51,641 nucleotides of DNA from Chloroflexota bacterium (GTDB lineage Bacteria > Chloroflexota > Anaerolineae > Promineifilales > Promineifilaceae): NCBI GenBank assembly GCA_024275635.1, contig JAJRYT010000121.1, forward strand, positions 1 to 51,641. Reading direction: 5' to 3'. The number at the start of each line of letters is the position of its first letter. Position 1 is the stretch's first letter. This document shows positions 41,401 through 49,578 of this stretch, one piece after another. Position numbers and translations under genes: made by a program. The notes beneath the pieces are model-generated. The model saw only the letters and a list, made by a program, of their open reading frames with translations. It did not search any database and was not told the DNA's origin.

Positions 41401-42288
41401 TTATTTACCCCTGCCTACCAAGTCCAATAACAAATCGGGCCGGTCGGTGATAATGCCGTCCACGCCCATCTCAATAAACCGCTGCATGTCGGCGGGATCA
41501 TTTACCGTCCAGACGTGTACGGCGATGTTTCGCCGCTGCGCCCCGCGCACAAACCGCGCCGTTACCACATGAATCCCGCCTGAATATTCAGGAACCTGAA
41601 ACGCTTCTCCTGGCGGGCTGAACAACCGTCCCAGAAAGGCCGTGTCCAATCCGAAAAAGAGGCGGATTTCCGGCTCGCTCATCGCCGTCGCTACACCGGG
41701 GCATTTTTCACGGAATTCAATGAGGGTTTCCGGGTGGAAGGAGGGGATCAACACCTTGTCCCGCATGTTATATTGGGTCAGCAGTTGGCAAAACGGTTCC
41801 ACGATGGAAGGTTCCTGCTGTTTTATTTCGATGTTCATGGGCATATCCGGGAAAGCCTGGAACACCTCTTCCAGTGTGGGGACGGTAATTCCCTGGCCGC
41901 GATAGGGGTAGGTCTGGCCGTCGTCATCCGTCCAATAGTAACCAGCGTCCATCTGCTTGATTTCGGCCAGCGTCATCTCCTTGATTTTGCCGGCGCCGTC
42001 GGTTGTCCGGTCAACGGCGTCATCGTGCATGATTACGAGCGTCCCGTCTCTGGTGGCGTGTAAATCCATTTCCAGCACGTCCACGCCCAGGTCAACGGCG
42101 TGCTGAAATGAGGCCAGGGTGTTGCTGGGGCGCAGTTTTTCGCCGCCCTGGTGGGCGATGACAAGAAATGTACCCCGGTCAAAGAAAGCCCGGTCGGCGG
42201 CGGTGCGGGTCAGCAGGGCCAGGATGATATAGGTGATGAGCAGGACGGCGATTAGGCCAAAGGTGATCTTGAGTCGTTTTTGACGCAT
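41401..42288 (-). CDS. Glycerophosphodiester phosphodiesterase, membrane-anchored
   Basis: The 295-residue paralogue has an N-terminal anchor or signal helix (FGLIAVLLITYIILALLTR), then a GDPD barrel: IAHQGGEKLRPSNT, VLEMDLHATRDGTLVIMHDDAVDRTTDGAG and VHVWTVNDPADMQRFIEMGVDG. The usual HRG is HQG here. The ATG at 42288 has GGAG 8 bases upstream and starts the basic n-region (RQKRLK). It would act outside the membrane, while its partner works in the cytoplasm. Confidence 0.9.
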   Translation of the reverse strand: MRQKRLKITFGLIAVLLITYIILALLTRTAADRAFFDRGTFLVIAHQGGEKLRPSNTLASFQHAVDLGVDVLEMDLHATRDGTLVIMHDDAVDRTTDGAGKIKEMTLAEIKQMDAGYYWTDDDGQTYPYRGQGITVPTLEEVFQAFPDMPMNIEIKQQEPSIVEPFCQLLTQYNMRDKVLIPSFHPETLIEFREKCPGVATAMSEPEIRLFFGLDTAFLGRLFSPPGEAFQVPEYSGGIHVVTARFVRGAQRRNIAVHVWTVNDPADMQRFIEMGVDGIITDRPDLLLDLVGRGK

Positions 42289-42501
42289 CTTGTTTACTCC
42301 CGTTTTGACGGCGGCAGAATTGTAAAGGGGAACGGCCGTTTCACCAAAAAATTCGTGAAATTCGTGGCAGAAATCTGGAATATGCAATCACCCTGTTTCA
42401 TATTTCGAATTACTGGATCAAAGTTAGATTTAATGCGAGAATTATAGTAATCTCGGAATATCTGATCGGCGCTTTTCAGGCTTCCTTACTTCCGGTTAAA
42501 C

Positions 42502-42605
42502 GTATCTTCTCAAGGGGAGATTACAAAAGTTTTAACAACATATTGTCTGCATAGCGCCCGTTTTGAAACTTTTGTAATCTTTGCCCCGAAATTTTGAGAA
42601 GATAC
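42502..42605. repeat. 104-bp nested palindrome (AGATTACAAAAGTTT core)
   Basis: Core arms AGATTACAAAAGTTT (42518-42532) and its complement (42566-42580) are perfect. The outer GTATCTTCTCAA arm (42502-42513) pairs with TTGAGAAGATAC (42594-42605), with GGGG/CCCC between. It lies just before the YrdC-like gene. Confidence 0.85.
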
Positions 42606-42638
42606 ATAAAATACAAATAACATCGAGGCGATTAACTA

Positions 42639-43355
42639 ATGCATACTGAATGCCTAAATATCTTTGACTCAGATCATCTAAACTACGCGGCTAATTTAAT
42701 TGCTCATGGAGAAATTGTTGCCAGTTACTTTAATGGAGGCTTTGTTTTCTTTGGTGATGTTGATCAGGAAGAAGCAGCAAAAAAGGTATTCAAGATTAAA
42801 AAGCGTCCCTACGAGAAAACCCTTGGCCTGTGTTGTGATCCCCTATACCTTAATGAATACGTTGATCTGGCCGCCTCTGTCTTTGACTATTACCCTTTGC
42901 CGACAATCCAACAACTTTACCGAGAAATCCATGCCTTGGGACTCATTCTTCCGGCAAGCGCTTCCGGCACTCCTTCTTATTTAATTAAAAACGGCACAAT
43001 TCTGATCGTGTGGACGGAATATCCTCCTCATTATCCTATGCGCCAGTTGATAGAAAAACTAAGGGAAAAAGGCAAACGATCTGTACTTGGCGCCTCTGCC
43101 AATATGAGTGGTGAACCAACTTATATCACCCTTGAGCAGATGATTGACACATTTGGGGGGAAGGTGCCGCTAATCTTAAACGGGCCGCAGAATCTTCCAA
43201 TATACCGAAAGAAATCAACTACAATTGTTGATTTTACCACTAAACGCCCCCGTCTGATTCGGGAGGGCAATGTACCTGAGAAAGAGATAAGGGAGCGCCT
43301 GGCACGTCTTGATCTGGGCGAGCTATTTGCAGGCCAAGATGTGATTAGGCTCTGA
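42639..43355 (+). CDS. YrdC/Sua5-like protein
   Basis: Proteins of this family make threonylcarbamoyl-AMP for tRNA t6A37. The 238-residue protein has the fold's KIKKRPYEKTLGLCC and the VLGASANMSGEPTY blocks, and an RLIREGN strand near the end. The usual N-terminal KRP-type substrate motifs are partly present. It lacks the Sua5 C-terminal domain. AT-rich composition, no ACGGCCGT site and flanking 45-bp inverted repeats suggest acquisition. It may be a paralogue with a different role. GAGG lies 12 bases before the ATG. Confidence 0.75.
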   Translation: MHTECLNIFDSDHLNYAANLIAHGEIVASYFNGGFVFFGDVDQEEAAKKVFKIKKRPYEKTLGLCCDPLYLNEYVDLAASVFDYYPLPTIQQLYREIHALGLILPASASGTPSYLIKNGTILIVWTEYPPHYPMRQLIEKLREKGKRSVLGASANMSGEPTYITLEQMIDTFGGKVPLILNGPQNLPIYRKKSTTIVDFTTKRPRLIREGNVPEKEIRERLARLDLGELFAGQDVIRL

Positions 43356-43429
43356 CAATGATAACCACGACTTCTCTTATCATACCTCCGGGTGGTGGCT
43401 AACCCCTTTCATCCCTTTTGCTAACTTTT

Positions 43430-43492
43430 TTTCATATTTCGAATTGCTGGTTTCATATTTCGAATTGCTGGTTTCATATTTCGAATTGCTGG
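43430..43492. repeat. Three direct 21-bp repeats
   Basis: Units at 43430, 43451 and 43472, each starting TTTCATATTTCGAATT, are identical. A fourth copy with one change is at 42396-42416, next to the left inverted repeat. Confidence 0.92.
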
Positions 43493-43716
43493 TTGTTGTC
43501 CAGGGCGATTGCATATTCCAGATTTCTGCCACGAATTTCACGAATGAAAACCGTCTAAATTCGTGCAATTGGTGAAATTTGTAGCGAAGAGAAAAAAGGA
43601 AACCCAGCGAGTAGGCAATCGCCCTGGCTTGTTGCCCTTCCCGGTTGCCGTCAGAATGCCATCAAGTATAATTTGGGCGCTGGTTACTGGTTGCCAATCA
43701 CCAAATTACCAATAAC

Positions 43717-43779
43717 CAATTACCAATTACCAATTACCAATTACCAATTACCAATTACCAAATACCAATTACCAAATAC
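43717..43779 (+). repeat. CAATTAC heptamer array
   Basis: Nine 7-bp units: six CAATTAC, then CAAATAC, CAATTAC, CAAATAC. It lies just before the chelatase ribosome binding site and would read as LPITNYQ repeats if the frame were extended upstream. Confidence 0.93.
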
Positions 43780-43789
43780 GGAGAACCCT

Positions 43790-44893
43790 ATGGCACGTCG
43801 AGCAGTATTTCCATTCACAGCAATCGTCGGACAAAACCGCATGAAGCGGGCGTTGATTTTGAACGCCGTCAGCCCCCAAATTGGCGGGGTGTTGATTCGC
43901 GGCGAACGGGGGACGGCCAAGTCCACCGCCGCCCGCGCTCTGGCTGCCTTGCTGCCCGACATTGAAGTGGTGGCCGACTGCCGCTTTGGCTGCGCCCCCA
44001 GCCGCCCCAACGAATGGTGTGATGAGTGCCGTCTGCGGCACAGCGACGGCGCGTTGGAAACCAGCGCCCGGCGCACCCCGTTTGTTGATTTGCCTGTCAG
44101 CGCCACCGAAGACCGTGTTGTGGGCACGCTGGATATTGAGAAGGCGATCCAAAAGGGCGAGAAGCATTTTGAAGCCGGGGTTTTGGCGTCAGCCAACCGG
44201 GGATTGTTGTATGTGGATGAGGTGAACTTGCTTGACGACCACGTCGTGGATTTGCTGCTCGATTCGGCGGCGATGGGCGTGAATGTGGTTGAGCGGGAAG
44301 GGATCAGTTTCACTCACCCGGCCAAATTTATCCTGGTAGGGACGATGAACCCGGAGGAAGGGGATATCCGGCCGCAGCTGCTGGATCGGTTTGCTTTTTC
44401 GGCCCAAGTCAAGGGGCTGGCAGACACAGAGCAGCGCGTCCAAATTATGGAGCGGCGTATTGCTTTTGAGATGGACCCGGACGGCTTCCGTGAGCAGTGG
44501 GCCGAGCAGGAAAAACAGCTTTCGGATCAGATTGCCCATGCCCGCAAGATTTTGAACAAGGTGCGCTATTCGCGGCGCGACCTGGTTTCGATTGCCGGGT
44601 TGACGGCTTCGCTGAATGTGGACGGTCACCGGGCCGACCTGGTGATTTTGCGAGGATCACAGGCGTTGGCGGCGCTGGACGGCCGTACTCACATCAATGA
44701 TCAGGACATCGTGCTGGCAGCTGAGTTGGCGCTGCCGCACCGGATAAAGGGACGGCCGTTCCAGGACGCCAGCGTCAACGCTTACGAACTCGAAGAAAAA
44801 CTGCAAGAAGTCCAAAGCGAAATGGGCGTCGGCGAAAACGGTGAAACCACCGAAGAAGAGATGGACGCCGAATCGGTAAAAAAAAAGCATTAG
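43790..44893 (+). CDS. ChlI/BchI-like AAA+ ATPase (short product)
   Basis: The 367-residue AAA+ module has the chelatase Walker A (GERGTAKST), Walker B (LLYVDEVNLLDDH), a sensor stretch (LVGTMNPEEGDIRPQLLDRFAF) and a four-Cys insert (CRFGCAPSRPNEWCDEC). GGAG precedes the ATG at 43790; the upstream frame is repeat. It ends VKKKH and TAG 6 bases after the slip site, exactly where the long product changes frame. In metal chelatases such modules form the ring that drives insertion of Mg or Co into a tetrapyrrole. Confidence 0.85.
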   Translation: MARRAVFPFTAIVGQNRMKRALILNAVSPQIGGVLIRGERGTAKSTAARALAALLPDIEVVADCRFGCAPSRPNEWCDECRLRHSDGALETSARRTPFVDLPVSATEDRVVGTLDIEKAIQKGEKHFEAGVLASANRGLLYVDEVNLLDDHVVDLLLDSAAMGVNVVEREGISFTHPAKFILVGTMNPEEGDIRPQLLDRFAFSAQVKGLADTEQRVQIMERRIAFEMDPDGFREQWAEQEKQLSDQIAHARKILNKVRYSRRDLVSIAGLTASLNVDGHRADLVILRGSQALAALDGRTHINDQDIVLAAELALPHRIKGRPFQDASVNAYELEEKLQEVQSEMGVGENGETTEEEMDAESVKKKH

Positions 44894-45831
44894 ACTCTGA
44901 ATCCAACGAGGGAGCCGAAACCGCCCAAACGGAAGCCGGTCCCCAAACCGTACCTCACACGCCCCAGGAAGGTCACTGGTGGGAGGGTGGGCAAAAAATC
45001 CAATCCAAAGAAGAATTTACCGCCCGCCGCCTGGACACCCAGCTAGACAGGCTCACCCGCAAACAAGCCGGCCGTCGTTCTCAAACCAAAACCGAACGCA
45101 AACGGGGCCATTACATCCGCGCCCGCATCCCTACCAAAGACAAAATCACCGACCTGGCTTTCGACGCCACGTTGCGCGCCGCCGCCCCCTACCAGAAACG
45201 GCGTGACCGCTCCAAACTAGCCCTGTCCCTACGCAAGGAAGATTTGCGCGAGAAAGTGCGCGTGCGCCGCTCGGCTAACCTCATCCTGTTTGTTGTGGAT
45301 GCCAGTTGGAGCATGGCCGTCGCCGAACGCATGGAAGCGACCAAAGGCGCCATTATGTCCCTGCTTACCGACGCTTATCAGCGCCGCGACCGCGTTGGGT
45401 TGATTGTCTTCAACAAAAATGACGCCAAGCTGGTACTGCCGCCAACCAACTCCGTCCAGTTAGCCAAAGATGCACTGGTTGATGTCGCTGTTGGCGGCAA
45501 AACCCCCCTCTCTGCCGGACTGATGATGGCTTATGACGTGTTTCGCAAGGAATCGTACACCCATCCCGACGTGATTCCGATGCTGATTTTGCTAACGGAC
45601 GGCGCGGGCAATGTCAGCATGTCCGATCTGCCGCCGCAGGAGGAAGCACACCGCATCGCCCAGCTTATCCAGGATATGGATGTACGCTCGGTGGTGATTA
45701 ACATGGAGCATGCCGCTTTTGATCAGGGGTTGGCCCGCCTGCTGGCCGACAACCTGGACGCACCCTGCCATTCGCTGGAAGATTTACGCGCCGATACGTT
45801 GTACCAAACGGTGATTGACGAATTAGAGTAG
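43790..45831 (+). CDS. ChlD-type chelatase, long product by -1 frameshift
   Basis: A -1 slip at A-AAA-AAG (44881-44887) joins the ATPase to a second frame: an acidic, Gln/Pro-rich linker (KKALDSESNEGAETAQ), a basic stretch (KQAGRRSQTKTERKRG), DLAFDATLRAAAPYQKRR, and a von Willebrand A domain with the MIDAS residues DASWSM, GGKTP and LTDGAGN. The fusion is 680 residues, the normal length and order of ChlD/BchD (AAA+, linker, VWA). A frame for the VWA part starts only at non-ATG codons, which supports the fusion. Short and long products would be the I-like and D-like subunits. Whether it serves Mg or Co chelation is open; no other chlorophyll gene is present. Confidence 0.75.
44881..44887 (+). 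promoter_or_regulatory. Programmed -1 frameshift site A-AAA-AAG
   Basis: Nine A residues (44878-44886) end in G. Read in the chlI frame the last seven bases are A AAA AAG, the dnaX-type slippery heptamer. Six bases later the zero frame ends at TAG, while the -1 frame continues for 315 codons. A purine-rich GAAGAAGAG stretch lies about 25 bases upstream as a possible internal Shine-Dalgarno. Transcriptional slippage on the A run is an alternative. Confidence 0.75.
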
Positions 45832-45856
45832 GGGCGAGGCAGTCGGGAGTTAGGGT

Positions 45857-45969
45857 TCGTTCAAAATTAACTTTGCAGTTTGCTGGTAATTGGTAATTGA
45901 GTAATTGGGTAATTACCAGTTACCAATTACCTGGTTACAATTTTTCAAACGCCAAAGTTATAAACGAAC
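45857..45969. repeat. About 113-bp palindromic intergenic element, copy B
   Basis: GTTCGTTCAAAATTAACTTTG and CAAAGTTATAAACGAAC form the outer inverted arms. The centre carries GGTAATTGGTAATTGAGTAATTGGG facing CCAGTTACCAATTACC. It matches copy A at 8080-8183 in the outer arms and in CAGTTTGCTGGTAATTG. Confidence 0.8.
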
Positions 45970-46026
45970 GTGCCCTTAATGCCGTTTAATAATATCTCAT
46001 TGATGCCCGACTGTCTCGCCCCTACA

Positions 46027-47160
46027 TTAGCGGCCAAAGTGCATGGGCATAATGATGTGGACGAAGTCGTTATCGCCCACGGGCTTGAGAACGCCGGGTT
46101 CCATGGGGCTGGAGGTTTCCAGGGCTACCTGGGGCGTGTCAATAATGCTGAGGACATCGTTCATATATTTGACGTTGAAGGCAATTTCTATCTGATCCCC
46201 CTCTACGCTGGCGTCAATTTGGGCCACATTATCACCGGTTTCGGCGCTGGTGGCGGCGATTACGGCGTGTCCCGGCACAATTTCGTCGCCCGGTTCGATG
46301 CGGACACGGGCAGTATGGCTGGATTAACGGGCGAATATTTCGGCCGTTTTGCACGCTTTGCGAAATTCGGCCGTGTTCATAATAGTTCGCGTGCGGTGGC
46401 CTTTGGGGATAATGGGCGTGTAATCGGGGAAGTTACCGTCAATGAGTTGGGAAACCAATACGACATTTTCCATGTCGAAGATAATCTGGTTGCGACCTTC
46501 CGGCAGAGAGATGTAAACAGCGTTGGTATCATCGCTGGCGATGCGGGCCAGTTCGGCTAAAGCGCGAGCCGGAATGGTAACCGTGTTGGCTGTTTCGACA
46601 TGGCCGGGGATGTGAGCGGAGCGCACAGAAAGACGAAAGCCGTCAGTGGCGGCCATCATGATTTGACTGCCCTCGAAAGTGGTGGAGACGCCAGTGAGCA
46701 TGGGGCGGGTATCGTCGGTGGCAGCGGCAAAAGCGACCTGGTTAATCATTTGTTTGAAGACGTCGGTTTCTACGCGGATGCGGTTGTTGCGGTCCGGTTC
46801 GGGCACGAGGGGAAATTCCTGGGCGTCAATCCCTTTGACGTTGGCCTGCGTGCGCTGACAGGCGATATGGAGCGTTTGGGTTTGCTCGTTGAGTTCCAGG
46901 TCTACCTGGTCTTGGGGCAGGGCGCCGACCAAGTCGTTAAAAGTACGCGCCGGGATGGTGATGGCCCCTTCTTCTTCCACTTTAGCGCCAATCCAGCAGG
47001 TGATGACAATTTCTAGGTTTGTGGCAGATAGTTTGAGACGGCCGTTATCCGTCGCCAGCAGCACATTGCCCAAAACAGGTAAGGTAGAGCGGGTACTTAC
47101 GGCCCGACCCACAATGTTCAATCCCTTTGCCAGATTCTCTTGTAAGCATGACAACTTCAT
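46027..47160 (-). CDS. dnaN: DNA polymerase III subunit beta, with an in-frame TAA
   Basis: The sliding clamp gene has all three domains: MKLSCLQENLAKGLNIVGRAV, the TRSTLPVLGNVLL block, LELNEQTQTLHIAC, TDDTRPMLTGVSTTFE, ATDGFRLSVR and the C-terminal NVKYMNDVLSI with VHIIMPMH. After EIFAR comes TAA (46324-46326, codon 279), then the frame continues unbroken with SSHTARVRIEPGD to the true TAA at 46027. Total length is 377 codons, as expected. If TAA stops translation, most of domain III is lost and the clamp cannot form its ring, which should be lethal. GAGAGAAG precedes the ATG at 47160. Readthrough, a suppressor tRNA, a second dnaN or a consensus error are all possible. Confidence 0.88.
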
Positions 47161-47220
47161 AATCTTCTCTCCCAAAAGTTTTGTTGTAATACCCCGCATG
47201 TGTTACTGAAAACAGTATAA

Positions 47221-47312
47221 CAGAGAATGGGTGAATTGTGAAGGATGGATGGGAAATTGATTGATGATTAATGATTGAAGATTGGTCAATCTCCAATCAT
47301 TAATCATCGCTC
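47221..47312. repeat. GATTGAT heptamer hairpin upstream of dnaN
   Basis: TTGATTGATGATTAATGATTGAAGATTGG faces CCAATCATTAATCATCG; it also overlaps the last codons of the DinB-like gene. Same family as 3238, 36434 and 39146. Confidence 0.85.
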
Positions 47313-48316
47313 TGCAACGCCAGTCGAATATCGGCAGCATGTTCGTGTTCGTGATTGGTCCAGATGGTCGTCCAAAAGTAGCCGTTGATTTGACTATCCC
47401 AGGGGGTGGGAAACGGCCGTTGCCAACCCACCTCCCCCATTTCATCCACCAGCGCCAGCAGTTCACGCCGCGTTTCGTAAAATTCAGCCCACACCTCATC
47501 CCAGGGTTGGTCGCGCCGGACAGCGGCATGGGCATTGTTCCAGGTGTCAAAATCATCAATTGGCGCATCGAACTGCGGCGTTTGTCCGGCAGCAAGCTGA
47601 CGCAAGCCAACCACGCCAACCTGTTCCCAATCGGTCAGGTGACCGACCAAATCCTTGAGTGACCAGACCCCGCAAACGGGCCGCGACTCGCGTTCAGCGG
47701 CCGGAACCAAATTAGCTATGGCCAGAAATTCATTGCGTGTAGACTTGAGCATGGCGCGCAGCAAATAAATGGGGCCGGCCTGGCTTTTATGTTCTTTGGG
47801 CAGTTGGTTCCGCCAGGCGTGCAAATGTTCGGCATGAACAGCGTCATGCCGGCAGCGCCATTCAGTCCACTCGCGCATGTGGGTGCGCCAGCCCCAGGGG
47901 AGTTCGATTTCACGGTGAAGCAATTCATCGGGAATGCGTGCCAATACGGCCAGAAAACTGCTCCGCTCCTTAAGGCAAACAGCCAGCGCCTGTTCCAATG
48001 ATAAGTTCCGACTGAAGGCGAGGAGTTCGGCGTTACGGACGTCCATCTCCACCTGCCCGCCCAGTTCTGGAATGGCATTAATACGGCCGTTTAACACCAA
48101 ACTCATGCGCTCTGTATGAAAGGCGTCCCAGGCGCCGATATGCGCCAAGATATCTTTAGCCATCCACGCCTCATCCACCAGTAAATCAGACAGCATCGCC
48201 TCATCAATGCCGCGCAGGGGGCGTAGTAACGCCGCGCGTTCTGCCGCCAGCCAGGCTAATAATTGCAAACGCCATGCCGGCGCCTGAATATTTGGACCCA
48301 CATCTTGTTGATTCAT
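47300..48316 (-). CDS. Tandem DinB-fold protein, copy 1
   Basis: The 338-residue protein has two four-helix DinB/DfsB-type domains. The first has LAHIGAWDAFHTERM, then RHDAVHAEHLHAWRNQL; the second has AAERESRPVCGVWSLKDLVGHLTDWEQVG and ends TIWTNHEHEHAADIRLAL. His residues at the ends of helices are the likely metal ligands. Members of this fold are thiol-dependent transferases or damage-related proteins; the substrate is unknown. GGAGG precedes the ATG at 48316. A paralogue lies next to it. Confidence 0.85.
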   Translation of the reverse strand: MNQQDVGPNIQAPAWRLQLLAWLAAERAALLRPLRGIDEAMLSDLLVDEAWMAKDILAHIGAWDAFHTERMSLVLNGRINAIPELGGQVEMDVRNAELLAFSRNLSLEQALAVCLKERSSFLAVLARIPDELLHREIELPWGWRTHMREWTEWRCRHDAVHAEHLHAWRNQLPKEHKSQAGPIYLLRAMLKSTRNEFLAIANLVPAAERESRPVCGVWSLKDLVGHLTDWEQVGVVGLRQLAAGQTPQFDAPIDDFDTWNNAHAAVRRDQPWDEVWAEFYETRRELLALVDEMGEVGWQRPFPTPWDSQINGYFWTTIWTNHEHEHAADIRLALQSDD

Positions 48317-48493
48317 TTTTATCCTCCTGCCATGATAACCTGAACGCAAGTATGCGGGATAACGCCGGTCAGGAACAAAATTGACGTTGATACTGACAAT
48401 CCGCTCCCCTATTTATACAACGAAATGCGTTGTTCTTCATATGTAACTGAGACTGGGGAGTAGAGATTGGACTAATCTCTAGTCTCGCGTAAG

Positions 48494-49489
48494 TTATTTA
48501 TCCTCGATCCTTAATGATTGATAGACATCAAGCGCGTGTTCGTGGTCGTGCCCAAAGCAAATGGTCAGCCAAAAATAGGCGGGCATGATTTTGCCCCAGG
48601 GTGTGACCAGGGTGTGCCCTAAGAATGGCTCCGGGAATGTTTGCAGGGCATCATCTAGCGCCTGCCGGGTTTGGTTGAAGACACGCCACACTTGCGGCCA
48701 GGATTGGCGACGGCGGGCAGCGACACGGGCTTCATCAAAAGTAACAAAATCGTTGATAGGGTCGGCAAATGTGGGTTGTTGGCTTAACAGCAGTTGACGC
48801 AGGCCATCCACAATGAGTCGTTCCCAATCAGCCAAGTGTCCGATTAAATCTTTGAGCGTCCACTCGCCGCACAGCGGCCGGGTGTTTCGTTCGGCGTCGG
48901 GGACCATGTCTACCAGCGTGAGGATTTCCTGGCGCGCCGCTTTGAGGATGGCGCGCAGGATAAGTTTGGGGCCGACTTGCCGTTTGCGAGGCCGGGGTAA
49001 TGTTTTGCGCCATGTTTCCAGTTCTTGGGCGTGATAGGCGTCATGTTGGACACGTTCGATGAACCAATCACGCAGGCATGTCTCCTGTCCCCAGGGCAGA
49101 TGGATGGGGCGTGTTAATGCTTCGTCGGTGAGTTGAGTGAAGGTGTAACAGAGGCTGCTGCGCTCGCGAAGGGCAAAGGCGAGGGCCAGTTTGAGGCTGC
49201 TGTCCTGGTAACGGGTGCGCAGTTCGGCGTTGAAGTTGTCCAGGCTGCTGCCTACGTCCAGGGGCTTGATTTGGTGGGTACGGCCGTTGCCCACTAACCG
49301 TATCCGCGACAAGGTTAATGAATCCCAGGCGGCCACGTGAGCGATGATGTCTTTGGCGGTCTGTTGATTGTTGACGGGAACGGCCGTTATCGTCGCCTCA
49401 TCCAACGCCCACAATTGGCGCAGGAAATAGGAGCGTTCTGCCGCCAGCCGGGCCAAAAATACCAGCCGCCAGGATGTCTGTGTAGCCAT
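48494..49489 (-). CDS. Tandem DinB-fold protein, copy 2
   Basis: The 331-residue paralogue has the same two-domain plan: IAHVAAWDSLTLSRIRL, VQHDAYHAQELETWRKTL, then AERNTRPLCGEWTLKDLIGHLADWERL and CFGHDHEHALDVYQSL. Gene duplication of an already fused double domain is the simplest origin. No ribosome binding site is clear. The gap to copy 1 (48317-48493) holds a GAGATTGGACTAATCTC hairpin. Confidence 0.85.
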   Translation of the reverse strand: MATQTSWRLVFLARLAAERSYFLRQLWALDEATITAVPVNNQQTAKDIIAHVAAWDSLTLSRIRLVGNGRTHQIKPLDVGSSLDNFNAELRTRYQDSSLKLALAFALRERSSLCYTFTQLTDEALTRPIHLPWGQETCLRDWFIERVQHDAYHAQELETWRKTLPRPRKRQVGPKLILRAILKAARQEILTLVDMVPDAERNTRPLCGEWTLKDLIGHLADWERLIVDGLRQLLLSQQPTFADPINDFVTFDEARVAARRRQSWPQVWRVFNQTRQALDDALQTFPEPFLGHTLVTPWGKIMPAYFWLTICFGHDHEHALDVYQSLRIEDK

Positions 49490-49501
49490 GAGGTCTAATC
49501 A

Positions 49502-49575
49502 TCTTGCAAGTGGGACAAGTTGGCAAGTGGGAAGTGACTAAAGTGCGAAGTGGCTAAAGTTGGGAGGTGATCGGT
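49502..49575. repeat. AAGTGGG/CAAGTGG-type repeat array
   Basis: TTGCAAGTGGGACAAGTTGGCAAGTGGGAAGTGACTAAAGTGCGAAGTGG: degenerate 7-8 bp units of the CCACTTG family also seen at 4571 and 13470. It separates the cyclase and DinB copy 2 genes. Confidence 0.8.
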
Positions 49576-49578
49576 TCT

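Larger units (their letters stand above)
42351..43545. mobile_element. 1195-bp segment bounded by 45-bp inverted repeats, carrying a YrdC/Sua5-like gene
   Basis: The ends 42351-42395 and 43501-43545 are reverse complements with a single mismatch (starting ATTCGTGAAATTCGTGGCAG). Inside are one CATATTTCGAATT 21-mer at the left (42396-42416) and three at the right (43430-43492). The enclosed gene is AT-rich and has no ACGGCCGT. There is no transposase. It looks like a gene cassette moved or flipped by a TIR-type element. Confidence 0.6.

Noticed and set aside
37637-43492. CRISPR array from the 26-bp and 21-bp repeats
   Set aside because: Units are adjacent without unique spacers, and no cas gene is present.
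43673-43789. N-terminal extension LPITNYQ of the chelatase frame
   Set aside because: Encoded entirely by the CAATTAC array; GGAG before the ATG at 43790 marks the real start.
43790-45831. Chlorophyll biosynthesis locus
   Set aside because: No other bch/chl gene is in the window; ChlD-type genes without a photosynthesis cluster are common and may serve cobalt chelation.
33620-47160. Genetic code change with UAA read as a sense codon
   Set aside because: About half of the complete genes here end with TAA followed by no continued homology (for example 6710, 8065, 27850, 32793), so UAA still works as a stop.
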